From NCBI GenBank assembly GCA_910588555.1, contig CAJUPC010000041.1, positions 1 to 12,503 of the forward strand: DNA of 12,503 nucleotides, read 5' to 3'. The position numbers were made by a program, and so were the translations under genes. Origin of the DNA: Candidatus Gastranaerophilales bacterium (GTDB lineage Bacteria; Cyanobacteriota; Vampirovibrionia; Gastranaerophilales; Gastranaerophilaceae). Position 1 is the stretch's first letter, and each line of letters opens with the position of its first letter. Of this stretch, positions 1-7,477 are shown piece after piece. Under the pieces are notes generated by a model. That model did no database searches. It saw only the letters and a list, made by a program, of their open reading frames with translations, and had not been told where the DNA came from.

Positions 1-26
1 TCATATATAGCATAAGGGGAATTAAA

Positions 27-131
27 ATGGAATTTTTCAGAAAACATCAAAGAACAATAGTTGCAATTATTGCTGTAACATTTATTGCATGGACTGTAGG
101 CTTGATGTTGCTGCCTCTTTTAATAAAATAG
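27..131 (+). CDS. Possible 34-residue single-pass membrane microprotein
   Basis: A short open frame starts at ATG 27, with a good ribosome binding site (AAGGGGA, 14-20) six bases upstream, and ends at TAG 129-131. The predicted product has a basic amphipathic start (MEFFRKHQR) followed by about 24 hydrophobic residues (about 10-33) and a final lysine. That is the layout of one transmembrane helix with the N-terminus in the cytoplasm. It ends 7 nt before the GTG start of the M23 peptidase gene, so the two could be translationally coupled. I do not recognise a family. The opening loosely recalls the membrane anchor of SurA/PpiD-type chaperones, but the frame stops after the anchor. It may be a genuine small protein, a decayed anchor or a leader peptide. 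The Shine-Dalgarno spacing and clean hydrophobic pattern are the support; the length alone proves little. Confidence 0.5.
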   Translation: MEFFRKHQRTIVAIIAVTFIAWTVGLMLLPLLIK

Positions 132-138
132 GTATATT

Positions 139-1263
139 GTGGATTTAGCTAAATTTATAAAAAAACTGTTTATATCGATTTTTATTTTGCTTATAGGTAA
201 TGTAAGCTTGTTTGTCTGTGCGGATGATTTAAAGACTATTCAGCATAAACAAAAAGTCACGCATGAAAAAATCAAGCGTCTTAAAACGCTGGAACATCTT
301 GAAAAAAATAAATTATATAAAAATCAGCAGAGATTGGAACAAGCGTCTGTAAGTCTGCAAACTTCGCAAAATAAACGCTCATCTCTTGAAGCGCAGTTGG
401 CTCAAATGGAAAGAGATTTAACCAGATCTATTGCTGAATTTAATAATGCAAATGTTCAAATGCGCAAACGTATTCGTCAGGTTTATAAAAACCAGAGAAC
501 CGGCATGTTTGAACTTATTTTTACTGCAAAAGATTTGAATTCGCTGCTCGATGTTGTTTATTTTGAAAAAATAGTTTTGAAAAAAGATTATGCGCGTATG
601 CTTGAAGTAAAAGCACGTTCACAAAAAATTGCAGCTATGAAAAAAGATGTTGAAGCAAGAAAAATTGCTTTGGAACAATCTATTCAAAATATTAATTACC
701 AGCAAAAAAATATTAAATCAGCTATTGCGCAAAATCAGAATTTGATTAACAAGTACAAAACTGACAGAAGAACTTACGAACAGGCTGAAAGAGAGCTTGC
801 AAGACAATCTGCAAGTATTCAAAGTATGATTTCCAGAAATAAGGGTTCTTCCCCTGTTAAAACTGCTTCGGGAGGTTTTATGCGTCCTATAGGCGGAAAA
901 ATTACATCTCCTTTCGGCTGGAGAACTCACCCAATATTTAACAGCAGAACTTTCCATTCAGGAGTAGATATTGCAGGACCTAATAGAGGGATTATACGTG
1001 CTTCTAATTCCGGAAAAGTTATTTATTCGGGCTGGTATGGCGGGTACGGTAAAGTTGTTATATTGGACCATGGTACAGTCAACGGAAAACCAACAACAAC
1101 TTTGTATGCTCACATGTCGTCAACTAAAGTGGGTCAGGGTCAGACTGTTAATAAAGGTGATATAATCGGATATGAAGGAACTACAGGTTACAGTACAGGA
1201 CCTCATGTTCACTTTGAAGTCAGAATTAACGGTAAACCAAACAATCCTTTGAATTATATATAG
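139..1263 (+). CDS. EnvC/NlpD-like M23 family metallopeptidase with coiled coil
   Basis: This is a predicted exported murein hydrolase or hydrolase activator (374 residues). Residues 1-28 form a signal peptide: basic start, hydrophobic core about 10-27, likely cleavage after VCA near residue 28. Residues about 30-235 are charged, Gln/Lys/Glu-rich helix typical of EnvC-type coiled coils. Residues about 248-374 are an M23 (lysostaphin/LytM) domain. All zinc and catalytic positions look intact: H273 and D277 in HSGVD, H325 in YAHMS, and H356/H358 in GPHVHFE. It is therefore probably an active endopeptidase cutting peptide cross-links, unlike E. coli EnvC and NlpD, whose LytM sites are degenerate and only activate amidases. 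The start is GTG at 139, with a weak AGG (130-132) before it; no in-frame ATG lies early enough to keep the signal peptide. It is followed 10 nt later by the LptD-like gene. The family call is firm; the role in cell division is inferred from the EnvC-like layout. Confidence 0.93.
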   Translation: MDLAKFIKKLFISIFILLIGNVSLFVCADDLKTIQHKQKVTHEKIKRLKTLEHLEKNKLYKNQQRLEQASVSLQTSQNKRSSLEAQLAQMERDLTRSIAEFNNANVQMRKRIRQVYKNQRTGMFELIFTAKDLNSLLDVVYFEKIVLKKDYARMLEVKARSQKIAAMKKDVEARKIALEQSIQNINYQQKNIKSAIAQNQNLINKYKTDRRTYEQAERELARQSASIQSMISRNKGSSPVKTASGGFMRPIGGKITSPFGWRTHPIFNSRTFHSGVDIAGPNRGIIRASNSGKVIYSGWYGGYGKVVILDHGTVNGKPTTTLYAHMSSTKVGQGQTVNKGDIIGYEGTTGYSTGPHVHFEVRINGKPNNPLNYI

Positions 1264-1273
1264 GTAATTTAAA

Positions 1274-3442
1274 TTGAAAAAACATATATTTATAACAGCA
1301 TTAATATTAGCATTGACTTCTCAGGCGGCAATTTCAAAAGAGTTGTTTGAGTCGCCTGCTGATTTGGAAAATTTTTATGAAAATTTTTATGAAGCTCCTC
1401 TAACACCAATTCCCGAGGTTACAGTTGTAGACGGTAGTTCTATTAAACCTCTGAAAACTATGCCTTTGTTTAAAAAAACTCGCATAAAAATGACTAATTA
1501 TTTCAGAGAAAGAGATTATAACAAAACTTTAAAATTAATCGAAAAACAAAAAGAAATTTTAGAAGAAGTTGAGTCAAAAACTAAAGAAAATGACAAGGAA
1601 GTTAAAGTAAATTTTGTTGACCCTGTTGCTCAAGTTGAAGAAGAAGTTAATAAAACTCTTGAGCTTGAAGGCGGTGTTAAAGAACATGTTACTGCAAATG
1701 ATGTTTTGCTTGACGCTGATAATATTGATTATGATGACAAAACATTTGATATTACTGCTACAGGAAAGCCAATACTTAAGTTTCCACCGCAGAATATTAC
1801 TGTAAAAGCTGATAAGATGATTTATAATACTGCTTCAAATATTTTAAAAGCATTTGGAACAGTAGAAGTTATCAGGGATGGAAATGTTATCCTCGGCGAT
1901 TATATGCAGATTAATATGAATGAAGAAAACGCATTCCTTGATAACATAAATACAAAGCAGTCTTTTTTGACAGTTACGGCAAGAAAAGGCGAAATGGAAG
2001 GCGACAAGCTGATTTTGCATAACGGTAAAATGGAGTCGAAAGATTCTTATAAATTAAATCTTCATTCAAGAATGATTGGCGGAAACATGTTCCATACCAT
2101 GGAAATTGATGATGAAGACAGGTCTTCAATCACCGATGAAATCGGGGAGGTTGCCGTTAATATTAAGGCAAAAGAAGTTTTTGTCAATGCAAAGAAAAAT
2201 CATGATACAATTACTTTGAAAAAAGCCAAAATTAATTACGGTGATTTTACACTCTTTACAATCCCCTCAATTACTGCTCATACAAACAAGGCTCACCAGT
2301 ATTTCGAAGGTAATTACCCTGAATTCGGCTCTCGCGGACGCTTAGGTATGTTTGCAGGTCCGGGATTTACGTTTGATACACCGCTGCAAAACGGTTCGAC
2401 TGTTAAACTTATTCCTATTATTAACAAAAAAAGCGGCGATTTAGGTTTTGGCGGAATGCTTAAATACCGAAGCGGCACAAACTATACAGAAATGGGTTAC
2501 GGTTCAGGTGCTGATGTATTTGTATTAAGAGGTAAACAATACTTTGACGATAAATTCTATATGCAATACGGTTCAAATTCATATATGGATGAATGGTTCT
2601 TTGGACCTAGAATGGCAAAGTATAATGCCGAATTTATTTACAAAGACCACGGTGTAGTTCATTCTACTCTTGGGGAAGGTTTGGATTTGTCGTTCAGACA
2701 TCGTGCCGGTTTTGGTTTTATGCAGAACAGCGATTATAACAGGCATGGCGAAAATATTCCAACTTCAAATATGTCGACAACCAGAACTCGTTATATGGCA
2801 GAAGTTTCACAGTCGTTATTTGATTACAGAGGCGACGGAGATTTGCGCAGATTAAATTTCGGTGTTGTTATGCAGGGTAGTGCTGCTTTATACGGAACAG
2901 GTGATACTCAGTTTGTCGGAAGAATTGGTCCCAGATTGCATACCCAATACAAATACTGGATGCAAGATGTTGGTGCTTTCGCGTCAGCATTCCATGACCA
3001 TACTCCAATGCAGACATACGATATGTTCAGATATGGACACGTCAGTGTATATTTAAGAGAGTCAATCCGCGTTCACAAATATTTGACACTGGCCTGGTCA
3101 GGAACTTTAACTCTAACGGATGACTCACCGAACGGCAAAATGTTTCAGGAAAATTCATTCATTGTAGCTTTTGGCCCGGATGATTTTAAGCTTAATATCG
3201 GTTATGACTGTGTAAGACGTCAAACTTATTTCTCATTTATAGTAGCAATGGATACAAAAGGTTCATCTTTGGAATTTGACAGAATGGAAATCAAAAATCC
3301 CGATAAATTAGCTAAAGGTGGAGAACCTGATGTTGAATTGAAAGTCTTTGATATGGACGGCGAAAACAAAAAAGTTAGTCCTAAAAAGATGATGTATGCA
3401 GAAGTTATAGACATAGAAGATCCTGACAGGGAAGATATATAA
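1274..3442 (+). CDS. LptD-like outer-membrane LPS assembly protein (OstA domain plus beta-barrel)
   Basis: A predicted 722-residue outer-membrane protein that would insert LPS into the outer leaflet. Residues 1-20 are a signal peptide (MKKHIF, hydrophobic core, cleavage near SQA-A). Residues about 22-140 are a linker with a charged helical part (80-135). Residues about 143-260 show the repeating short strands of an OstA/LptA-type domain (for example LLDADNIDYDDKTFDITATG). From about 345 to 660, alternating hydrophobic/polar strands rich in Tyr, Gly and Phe resemble a beta-barrel. Two oddities: the protein continues about 60 charged residues past the last barrel strand instead of ending in an aromatic residue, and it has a single cysteine (C646), so it cannot form the disulfides that E. 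coli LptD needs. The start is TTG 1274, chosen because it begins the signal peptide; the only nearby Shine-Dalgarno is AGG within the previous stop region. Its stop overlaps the aldolase start by 1 nt. A more general OstA-containing barrel is the alternative. Confidence 0.8.
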   Translation: MKKHIFITALILALTSQAAISKELFESPADLENFYENFYEAPLTPIPEVTVVDGSSIKPLKTMPLFKKTRIKMTNYFRERDYNKTLKLIEKQKEILEEVESKTKENDKEVKVNFVDPVAQVEEEVNKTLELEGGVKEHVTANDVLLDADNIDYDDKTFDITATGKPILKFPPQNITVKADKMIYNTASNILKAFGTVEVIRDGNVILGDYMQINMNEENAFLDNINTKQSFLTVTARKGEMEGDKLILHNGKMESKDSYKLNLHSRMIGGNMFHTMEIDDEDRSSITDEIGEVAVNIKAKEVFVNAKKNHDTITLKKAKINYGDFTLFTIPSITAHTNKAHQYFEGNYPEFGSRGRLGMFAGPGFTFDTPLQNGSTVKLIPIINKKSGDLGFGGMLKYRSGTNYTEMGYGSGADVFVLRGKQYFDDKFYMQYGSNSYMDEWFFGPRMAKYNAEFIYKDHGVVHSTLGEGLDLSFRHRAGFGFMQNSDYNRHGENIPTSNMSTTRTRYMAEVSQSLFDYRGDGDLRRLNFGVVMQGSAALYGTGDTQFVGRIGPRLHTQYKYWMQDVGAFASAFHDHTPMQTYDMFRYGHVSVYLRESIRVHKYLTLAWSGTLTLTDDSPNGKMFQENSFIVAFGPDDFKLNIGYDCVRRQTYFSFIVAMDTKGSSLEFDRMEIKNPDKLAKGGEPDVELKVFDMDGENKKVSPKKMMYAEVIDIEDPDREDI

Positions 3443-4068
3443 TGCTTGAAAAATTGAAATCGGAATTAATTGAATACGGAAAACTTGCGGGGATAAAGAA
3501 TTTTACTCCGGGATATTCGGGTAATTTTTCGGCAAGATACGGAGATAAGATTTTAATAACTTCATCAGGCTCTGCAAACGGCTATTTGTCGGAAGATGAA
3601 CTTGTTTTAATGGATTTTGACGGCAATTTGGTTGAGGGTAATAAAAAACCGTCATCTGAAAAAATGCTTCATGCTGAATTTTACAAACAAAGACCTGATG
3701 TGAATTATATAATTCACGTTCACTCACCCTATTTGAGTTCGTTTGCGTGCTGTCATATTCCGCTTGATGAACCTGTTATGGCAGAAAATGTATTTTATTT
3801 CGGACAAATTCCGCTAGCAGAATACGGATTGCCGTCATCATTTGATTTGGTTGAAAAAACTGCTAAATATTTCAAAGATTATGACGCTGTTTTAATGGCT
3901 AATCATGGATTTATAGTCGGTGACAAGACTATAAAAGATGCGTTTTTAAAGCTTGAACTTGCAGAATCTTATGCGCAAGTTGTGTTTAACACCAAAATGA
4001 TGGGCGGAGCGGTGTTGTTTACGGACAAAGAAGTTGCAGAGATAAATTCTCTTAAGAAAAAGTTGTGA
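3442..4068 (+). CDS. Class II aldolase/adducin family protein, FucA-type
   Basis: A zinc-dependent aldolase-fold enzyme (208 residues) that would cleave a sugar phosphate such as fuculose- or rhamnulose-1-phosphate into dihydroxyacetone phosphate and an aldehyde. Key residues are present at positions matching E. coli FucA as I recall it: catalytic E73 in SSEK, zinc ligands H92 and H94 in HVH, and H155 in NHG. The substrate-phosphate motif GNFSAR (28-32) and TSSG (40-43) are also present. The length is close to the 215 residues of FucA. The start is ATG 3442, overlapping the stop of the LptD-like gene by 1 nt (TAATG), with CAGGGA (3426-3431) as ribosome binding site, so it is co-translated with an envelope gene. 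The exact substrate cannot be read from sequence; related members act as epimerases, decarboxylases or methylthioribulose-phosphate dehydratases. Its place among outer-membrane genes is unexplained. Confidence 0.87.
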   Translation: MLEKLKSELIEYGKLAGIKNFTPGYSGNFSARYGDKILITSSGSANGYLSEDELVLMDFDGNLVEGNKKPSSEKMLHAEFYKQRPDVNYIIHVHSPYLSSFACCHIPLDEPVMAENVFYFGQIPLAEYGLPSSFDLVEKTAKYFKDYDAVLMANHGFIVGDKTIKDAFLKLELAESYAQVVFNTKMMGGAVLFTDKEVAEINSLKKKL

Positions 4069-4074
4069 TATAAT
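4066..4074 (+). promoter_or_regulatory. Candidate extended -10 promoter for lpxI-lpxB
   Basis: TGATATAAT matches the extended -10 consensus TGnTATAAT exactly, and the TG comes from the aldolase stop codon TGA. Transcription would begin near 4081, giving a leader of about 14 nt that still contains the GAGGA ribosome binding site (4085-4089) of lpxI. No good -35 box is seen at the right distance, which extended -10 promoters tolerate. It could let lipid A genes be expressed separately from the upstream operon. Confidence 0.5.
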
Positions 4075-4094
4075 TACGGTAAAAGAGGAAAAAT

Positions 4095-4910
4095 ATGTCA
4101 TTAATGTTGGAAAATAAACAGGGTTTAATAGCGGGCGACGGTAATCTTCCCGTTGAAATGGCACGCCATGCAAAAGAAAACGGGTTTGATGTTGTCTGTA
4201 TTTCTCTTGCAAATGATAATGTTAAAGAATTGAAAAAATACTGTTCAAAAGTGTATTCTTGCCACCCCGGAGAAGTAAACCGAATTGAACAAATTTTGAA
4301 AGATGAAGAAATCAAACAGGCTACATTTTTGGGAAAAGTTCATAAACGTGTGCTTTTGCAGCTTCATAAATTTGATAAACGCGCAATTGAATTGTTGCAG
4401 CAGGCTCAAAGGTTAAATGATGATCAAGTTATGCTTATGATTGTTGCAGAGTTTGAAAAACTGGGTATTACGGTTTTAGACCAAACTATTTTTATTAAAA
4501 ATTTGATGATACCTTCAGGCGTTTTGGGTAAGTTGAAACCTACAGATGCGCAAATGGAAGATGTTAATTACGGTTTTTGGCTTGCAAAAGAGATGGGTAA
4601 AATTGATATCGGTCAGTCTGTTGTTATAAAAGATAAAATGGCAATGGCTGTAGAAGCTATTGAGGGCACAGACAAATGTATCAAACGCGGTTCTAAATTT
4701 GCAAAACGCGGCGCCGTTGTTGTTAAGGTTGCAAAACCGTCGCAGGACAAAAGATTTGATATTCCGGCAATCGGCTTAAGAACTTTGAGAACAATGAAAA
4801 AATATAAGGCTTCATTAATAGCTGTTGAAGCGAATGAAACTATCATTGTTGAGCAGGAAAAAGTTATTAAATTTGCAAACGATAACAATATAGTGATAAT
4901 GGCTGTATGA
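4095..4910 (+). CDS. lpxI: UDP-2,3-diacylglucosamine pyrophosphatase LpxI
   Basis: Cytoplasmic enzyme of lipid A synthesis that hydrolyses UDP-2,3-diacylglucosamine to lipid X (2,3-diacylglucosamine 1-phosphate) and UMP. The 271-residue length fits LpxI (formerly DUF1009). Recognisable family motifs run in order: GLIAGDGNLP (10-19), FLGKVHKR (78-85), SGVLGKLKPT (141-150), DIGQSVVI (171-178), VEAIEGTD (186-193) and KVAKPSQDKRFDIPAIG (211-227), whose aspartates D218/D222 lie in the conserved catalytic region. The start is ATG 4095 with GAGGA six nt upstream. It overlaps lpxB by 4 nt (ATGA), implying translational coupling of consecutive pathway steps. LpxI replaces the unrelated LpxH of gamma-proteobacteria. 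Certainty is high because the domain order and motifs are continuous. Confidence 0.96.
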   Translation: MSLMLENKQGLIAGDGNLPVEMARHAKENGFDVVCISLANDNVKELKKYCSKVYSCHPGEVNRIEQILKDEEIKQATFLGKVHKRVLLQLHKFDKRAIELLQQAQRLNDDQVMLMIVAEFEKLGITVLDQTIFIKNLMIPSGVLGKLKPTDAQMEDVNYGFWLAKEMGKIDIGQSVVIKDKMAMAVEAIEGTDKCIKRGSKFAKRGAVVVKVAKPSQDKRFDIPAIGLRTLRTMKKYKASLIAVEANETIIVEQEKVIKFANDNNIVIMAV

Positions 4911-6025
4911 AGAAATTATTTATAATTACAGGCGAATATTCTGGAGATATTCACGCTTCGCATGTTGTAAAAGCATTGCGCGGTATGAATTCTGATGTTC
5001 AAATAGAAGGTATTGGCGGCGAGAATATGAAAGCAGCAGGCGTTAAGCTTTTTGCTAATCATGACAAAATGAGTTCCGTCGGGCTATCTTTGAAAATTAT
5101 ATTTAATCATATTATGCTTGGCAAAAAAGTTGTTGACTATATTACTAAAGAATATAAGCCTGACGCTGTTTTGTTAATAGATTATGGTGGTTTTAATCTG
5201 AGAGTCGCAGGTTTTTTGAAAAAAGCGGGTATTAAAGTTCTTTATTATATCCCTCCTCAGGTTTGGGCGAGCCGTAAGGGGCGTATCAATAAAATTAAGA
5301 AAAATGTTGATGAAGTTCTTTGTATTTTTCCGTTTGAAAAACCTTTGTATGAAAGTTACGGTATAAAAACTCATTACTGCGGACATCCGCTTGTTTCTCA
5401 ATTGCCTCAAAAGGCGGATAGAGATGAGTTTTTTGAAAAACACGGGTTTAATAAAAATAAAAAATTGGTTTCTATTTTTCCCGGTTCTCGAGAATTTGAA
5501 TTAAAATTTTTGATGAATGAGTTTGTAAAAACTGCTGTTAATTTGCAGAAAAAACATCCTGATTTGCAGTTTTGTATTTCGCATGCTCCGAATTTATCAG
5601 ATAAAGTTTATAACAAATTCCTGAAAAATACTGATTTTAAAGTTATAAAAGGGGAAAATCAGGCACTTTTGAGTGTTTCCGACGCTCTTATACTAGCTTC
5701 GGGAACGGTCGCTCTGGAAGCTTGTTTGTATCAAACCCCGATGATTATAGCTTATAAAGGGCCGTGGTTATTTTATTTGATATATTTGCTTGTCAGATGT
5801 ATTAATCGCGTTTCTTTGCCGAATATAATCTCAGATAAACTTATTGTGCCTGAATTATTGATGGCTGATGTTAATGTTAATAAAATTTCCTATGAAATTG
5901 AACGCTTGTTGTATGATAACGAAAGACGTGCTGAACAAATTTCTGAACTTGGTGAAGTTAAAAATCTTTTATCGGAAAAAGTTTCATCTTATGAGGCAGC
6001 AAAAGCACTTTCAAATGTTCTTTAA
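4907..6025 (+). CDS. lpxB: Lipid-A-disaccharide synthase LpxB
   Basis: Membrane-associated GT19 glycosyltransferase that joins lipid X to UDP-2,3-diacylglucosamine to make the tetraacyl disaccharide 1-phosphate of lipid A. The 372 residues compare with 382 in E. coli. Motifs seen: GEYSGD (9-14), PPQVWASR (116-123), FPFEKPLYE (141-149), CGHP (158-161), FPGSRE (191-196), ASGTVALEA (264-272) and SLPNII (303-308). D92 in the IDYGGFN segment corresponds to the essential D98 of E. coli, but the usual Pro-Asp two residues later is Gly-Gly here, a deviation from the proteobacterial pattern. The start ATG 4907 overlaps the lpxI stop by 4 nt. The acyl chains and later modification enzymes are not encoded in the window. 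Confidence 0.97.
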   Translation: MKKLFIITGEYSGDIHASHVVKALRGMNSDVQIEGIGGENMKAAGVKLFANHDKMSSVGLSLKIIFNHIMLGKKVVDYITKEYKPDAVLLIDYGGFNLRVAGFLKKAGIKVLYYIPPQVWASRKGRINKIKKNVDEVLCIFPFEKPLYESYGIKTHYCGHPLVSQLPQKADRDEFFEKHGFNKNKKLVSIFPGSREFELKFLMNEFVKTAVNLQKKHPDLQFCISHAPNLSDKVYNKFLKNTDFKVIKGENQALLSVSDALILASGTVALEACLYQTPMIIAYKGPWLFYLIYLLVRCINRVSLPNIISDKLIVPELLMADVNVNKISYEIERLLYDNERRAEQISELGEVKNLLSEKVSSYEAAKALSNVL

Positions 6026-6029
6026 TCCT

Positions 6030-6080
6030 TTATAAATCTTAATAAATGAGCAACTTTTAGAGATTTTAAGTGTTTTATAA
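6030..6080. repeat. AT-rich interrupted inverted repeat before the 6095 gene
   Basis: TTATAAA-T-CTTAA (6030-6042) is matched by TTAAG-TGT-TTTATAA (6066-6080): twelve paired positions in two blocks around a 23-nt centre. It fills most of the 69-bp gap after lpxB. It might be a weak transcript hairpin or a protein-binding site. Almost all pairs are A-T, in an AT-rich genome, so chance is a serious alternative, and there is no T-tract of a standard terminator. Confidence 0.3.
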
Positions 6081-6094
6081 TACAGGAAAGTGTT

Positions 6095-7432
6095 ATGACT
6101 CAGGTAGTATTGTCGACAAATACAACAGCTCCGCCAAGAGCGTTTAATAATACATTTTCTCAGCCGAAAAACGGCTGGTATATTCCTGTGCAAAATGTTG
6201 AAGAAGAGAAGAAAAAGAAAAGTCATAAGCTGGGTATAACAATTGCAGCGTCAGCGATATTAATAGGTTTTGGAACTCTTGCGATGACAAAAGGTGTTGT
6301 GCCGAAATATTTGTCAAAACATTTAGATAAGTGGAAGTTACAACTTGAACAAAAACTTCATAAAGACGGACGTTTAAGTACGTTTTATCAAAAAACTCTT
6401 GATTTTGTTACGTCTTGGAGTGAAAAATCAAAAAGTATAAATAATATAAACTCTTTAAAAGATGTTCTTTTTGAGCGCTTAATGTGCGGTAAAGACGGTA
6501 ATCGCCCATTTACTTCAAAAATTCATCGCGGCATAACAAAAATATTTAATAAATTGAGCCGCAGTACGGTAAATGCTTCTTATGCAAAAACTCAGAGGAA
6601 ATTTGCATCATTGAACGAATCGCTTGCGGCAATAAATGCGAAAGTATTGAAAGAAAACCCCGCAAATAAAGCTGTTTTAGATAATATCGAAACAGCAATA
6701 AAAAATATGAATAACGAATATGAAGCCGGTTTTGGACTTAATGCAAGAAATAGCAGACTTAAAGAATTGCAAACCGCTTTAACTGATTTGTTTGATGAAT
6801 TCTGGGGTAAAAGTTTTAACGGAAAGAATTTCAAAGATATTATCAAAAATTTCAGACAAAAAGATATGTATCAATCGTTTATTGCAGAAGCCGTAATGCA
6901 GCCGGCTAAAACAGTACTTGTAGAGAATACGGCAGTAAAACGCAATGCGGTTACAAATATTACAGACCAAATATTAAAACAATATGAAACAATTTTGCCG
7001 AATAATGAATATTTGAAAGTGAAAAATAAAATTAAATCTGCGGTTAACTCACTTAATTCTTCGATTGAAACTGAAACAGGCAAATATTTTGACAAAGCGC
7101 GTGATATGAAACTCGGTTCGGCTCCGACTGATGTATTGTCTATTGTAGCAGGTTTAGGAACTGTCGGCTGGTTTACTGCAAAATCAAAAGATAAAGACGA
7201 AAGAATTTCTTCTGTATTAAGATACGGAATACCGGCAATCGGAACTATTGCAACTTCGCTATACTGTAATGCAAGACTTGTGTCAGGTGCAAAAGGTATC
7301 ATGCTCGGTATTTTATCAGGAATGGCCGTAAATAAAATAGGTACTGCAGTTGATAATGCCCGCAAAAAATATACTCTTGATATTTCACTGCAAAACAAAA
7401 CTATACTTAAACCTCAATCGGATAAAGTATAA
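6095..7432 (+). CDS. Uncharacterised membrane protein with long helical centre
   Basis: I do not recognise this 445-residue protein. It starts at ATG 6095 with a clear AGGAAAG ribosome binding site (6084-6090). Residues 1-35 are polar and Asn/Thr/Pro-rich without a signal peptide; a lysine/glutamate cluster (36-45) precedes a hydrophobic segment at about 46-66. Residues 70-340 are mostly charged, predicted helix, rich in Lys, Asn and Glu, with only one cysteine (131). Three further hydrophobic glycine-rich stretches lie at about 345-362, 376-393 and 398-416, followed by a polar tail. This hydrophobic-helical-hydrophobic layout resembles the minus-strand protein ending at 10492. Neither has catalytic motifs I can name. 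It sits between lpxB and the dGTPase-like gene with gaps of 69 and 45 nt, so it need not belong to either unit. Codon use and base composition match the neighbours, which argues against recent transfer. A lineage-restricted family is the likeliest explanation. Confidence 0.85.
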   Translation: MTQVVLSTNTTAPPRAFNNTFSQPKNGWYIPVQNVEEEKKKKSHKLGITIAASAILIGFGTLAMTKGVVPKYLSKHLDKWKLQLEQKLHKDGRLSTFYQKTLDFVTSWSEKSKSINNINSLKDVLFERLMCGKDGNRPFTSKIHRGITKIFNKLSRSTVNASYAKTQRKFASLNESLAAINAKVLKENPANKAVLDNIETAIKNMNNEYEAGFGLNARNSRLKELQTALTDLFDEFWGKSFNGKNFKDIIKNFRQKDMYQSFIAEAVMQPAKTVLVENTAVKRNAVTNITDQILKQYETILPNNEYLKVKNKIKSAVNSLNSSIETETGKYFDKARDMKLGSAPTDVLSIVAGLGTVGWFTAKSKDKDERISSVLRYGIPAIGTIATSLYCNARLVSGAKGIMLGILSGMAVNKIGTAVDNARKKYTLDISLQNKTILKPQSDKV

Positions 7433-7457
7433 CATTTCTGTTATTTTCTGCTACAAT
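7429..7457 (+). promoter_or_regulatory. Candidate extended -10 promoter for the dGTPase-like gene
   Basis: TGCTACAAT (7449-7457) fits the extended -10 pattern with one mismatch, and ATAACA (7429-7434), 17 nt upstream of the hexamer, matches four of six -35 positions. Transcription would start near 7464, leaving a leader of about 14 nt with the AAGGA site. The layout copies that of the lpxI candidate promoter. Confidence 0.45.
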
Positions 7458-7472
7458 CCTTAAAAAAGGATT
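7455..7472. repeat. Perfect inverted repeat enclosing the dGTPase gene ribosome binding site
   Basis: AATCCTT (7455-7461) and AAGGATT (7466-7472) are perfect inverse complements separated by AAAA. In RNA this is a 7-bp stem with a 4-nt loop whose 3' arm holds the AAGGA Shine-Dalgarno (7466-7470) of the gene starting at 7478. Read-through transcripts from upstream could fold it and hide the site. A transcript started at the nearby extended -10 (about 7464) would lack the 5' arm and remain open. Confidence 0.55.
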
Positions 7473-7477
7473 ATGTT

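Noticed and set aside
1381..1420. ATTTTTATGAAAATTTTTATGAA direct repeat in the LptD-like gene
   Set aside because: A two-copy in-frame repeat (ENFYENFYE) in AT-rich coding sequence; too short to signal more than local slippage.
6076..6081. TATAAT as a promoter for the gene at 6095
   Set aside because: A start about seven bases downstream would cut through the clear AGGAAAG ribosome binding site (6084-6090), and no -35 box lies at 16-18 bp. I did not list it as a promoter.
6871..7398. 175-residue open frame on the minus strand
   Set aside because: It lies wholly inside the well-supported gene at 6095-7432, has no ribosome binding site of note, and reads as a frame shadow.
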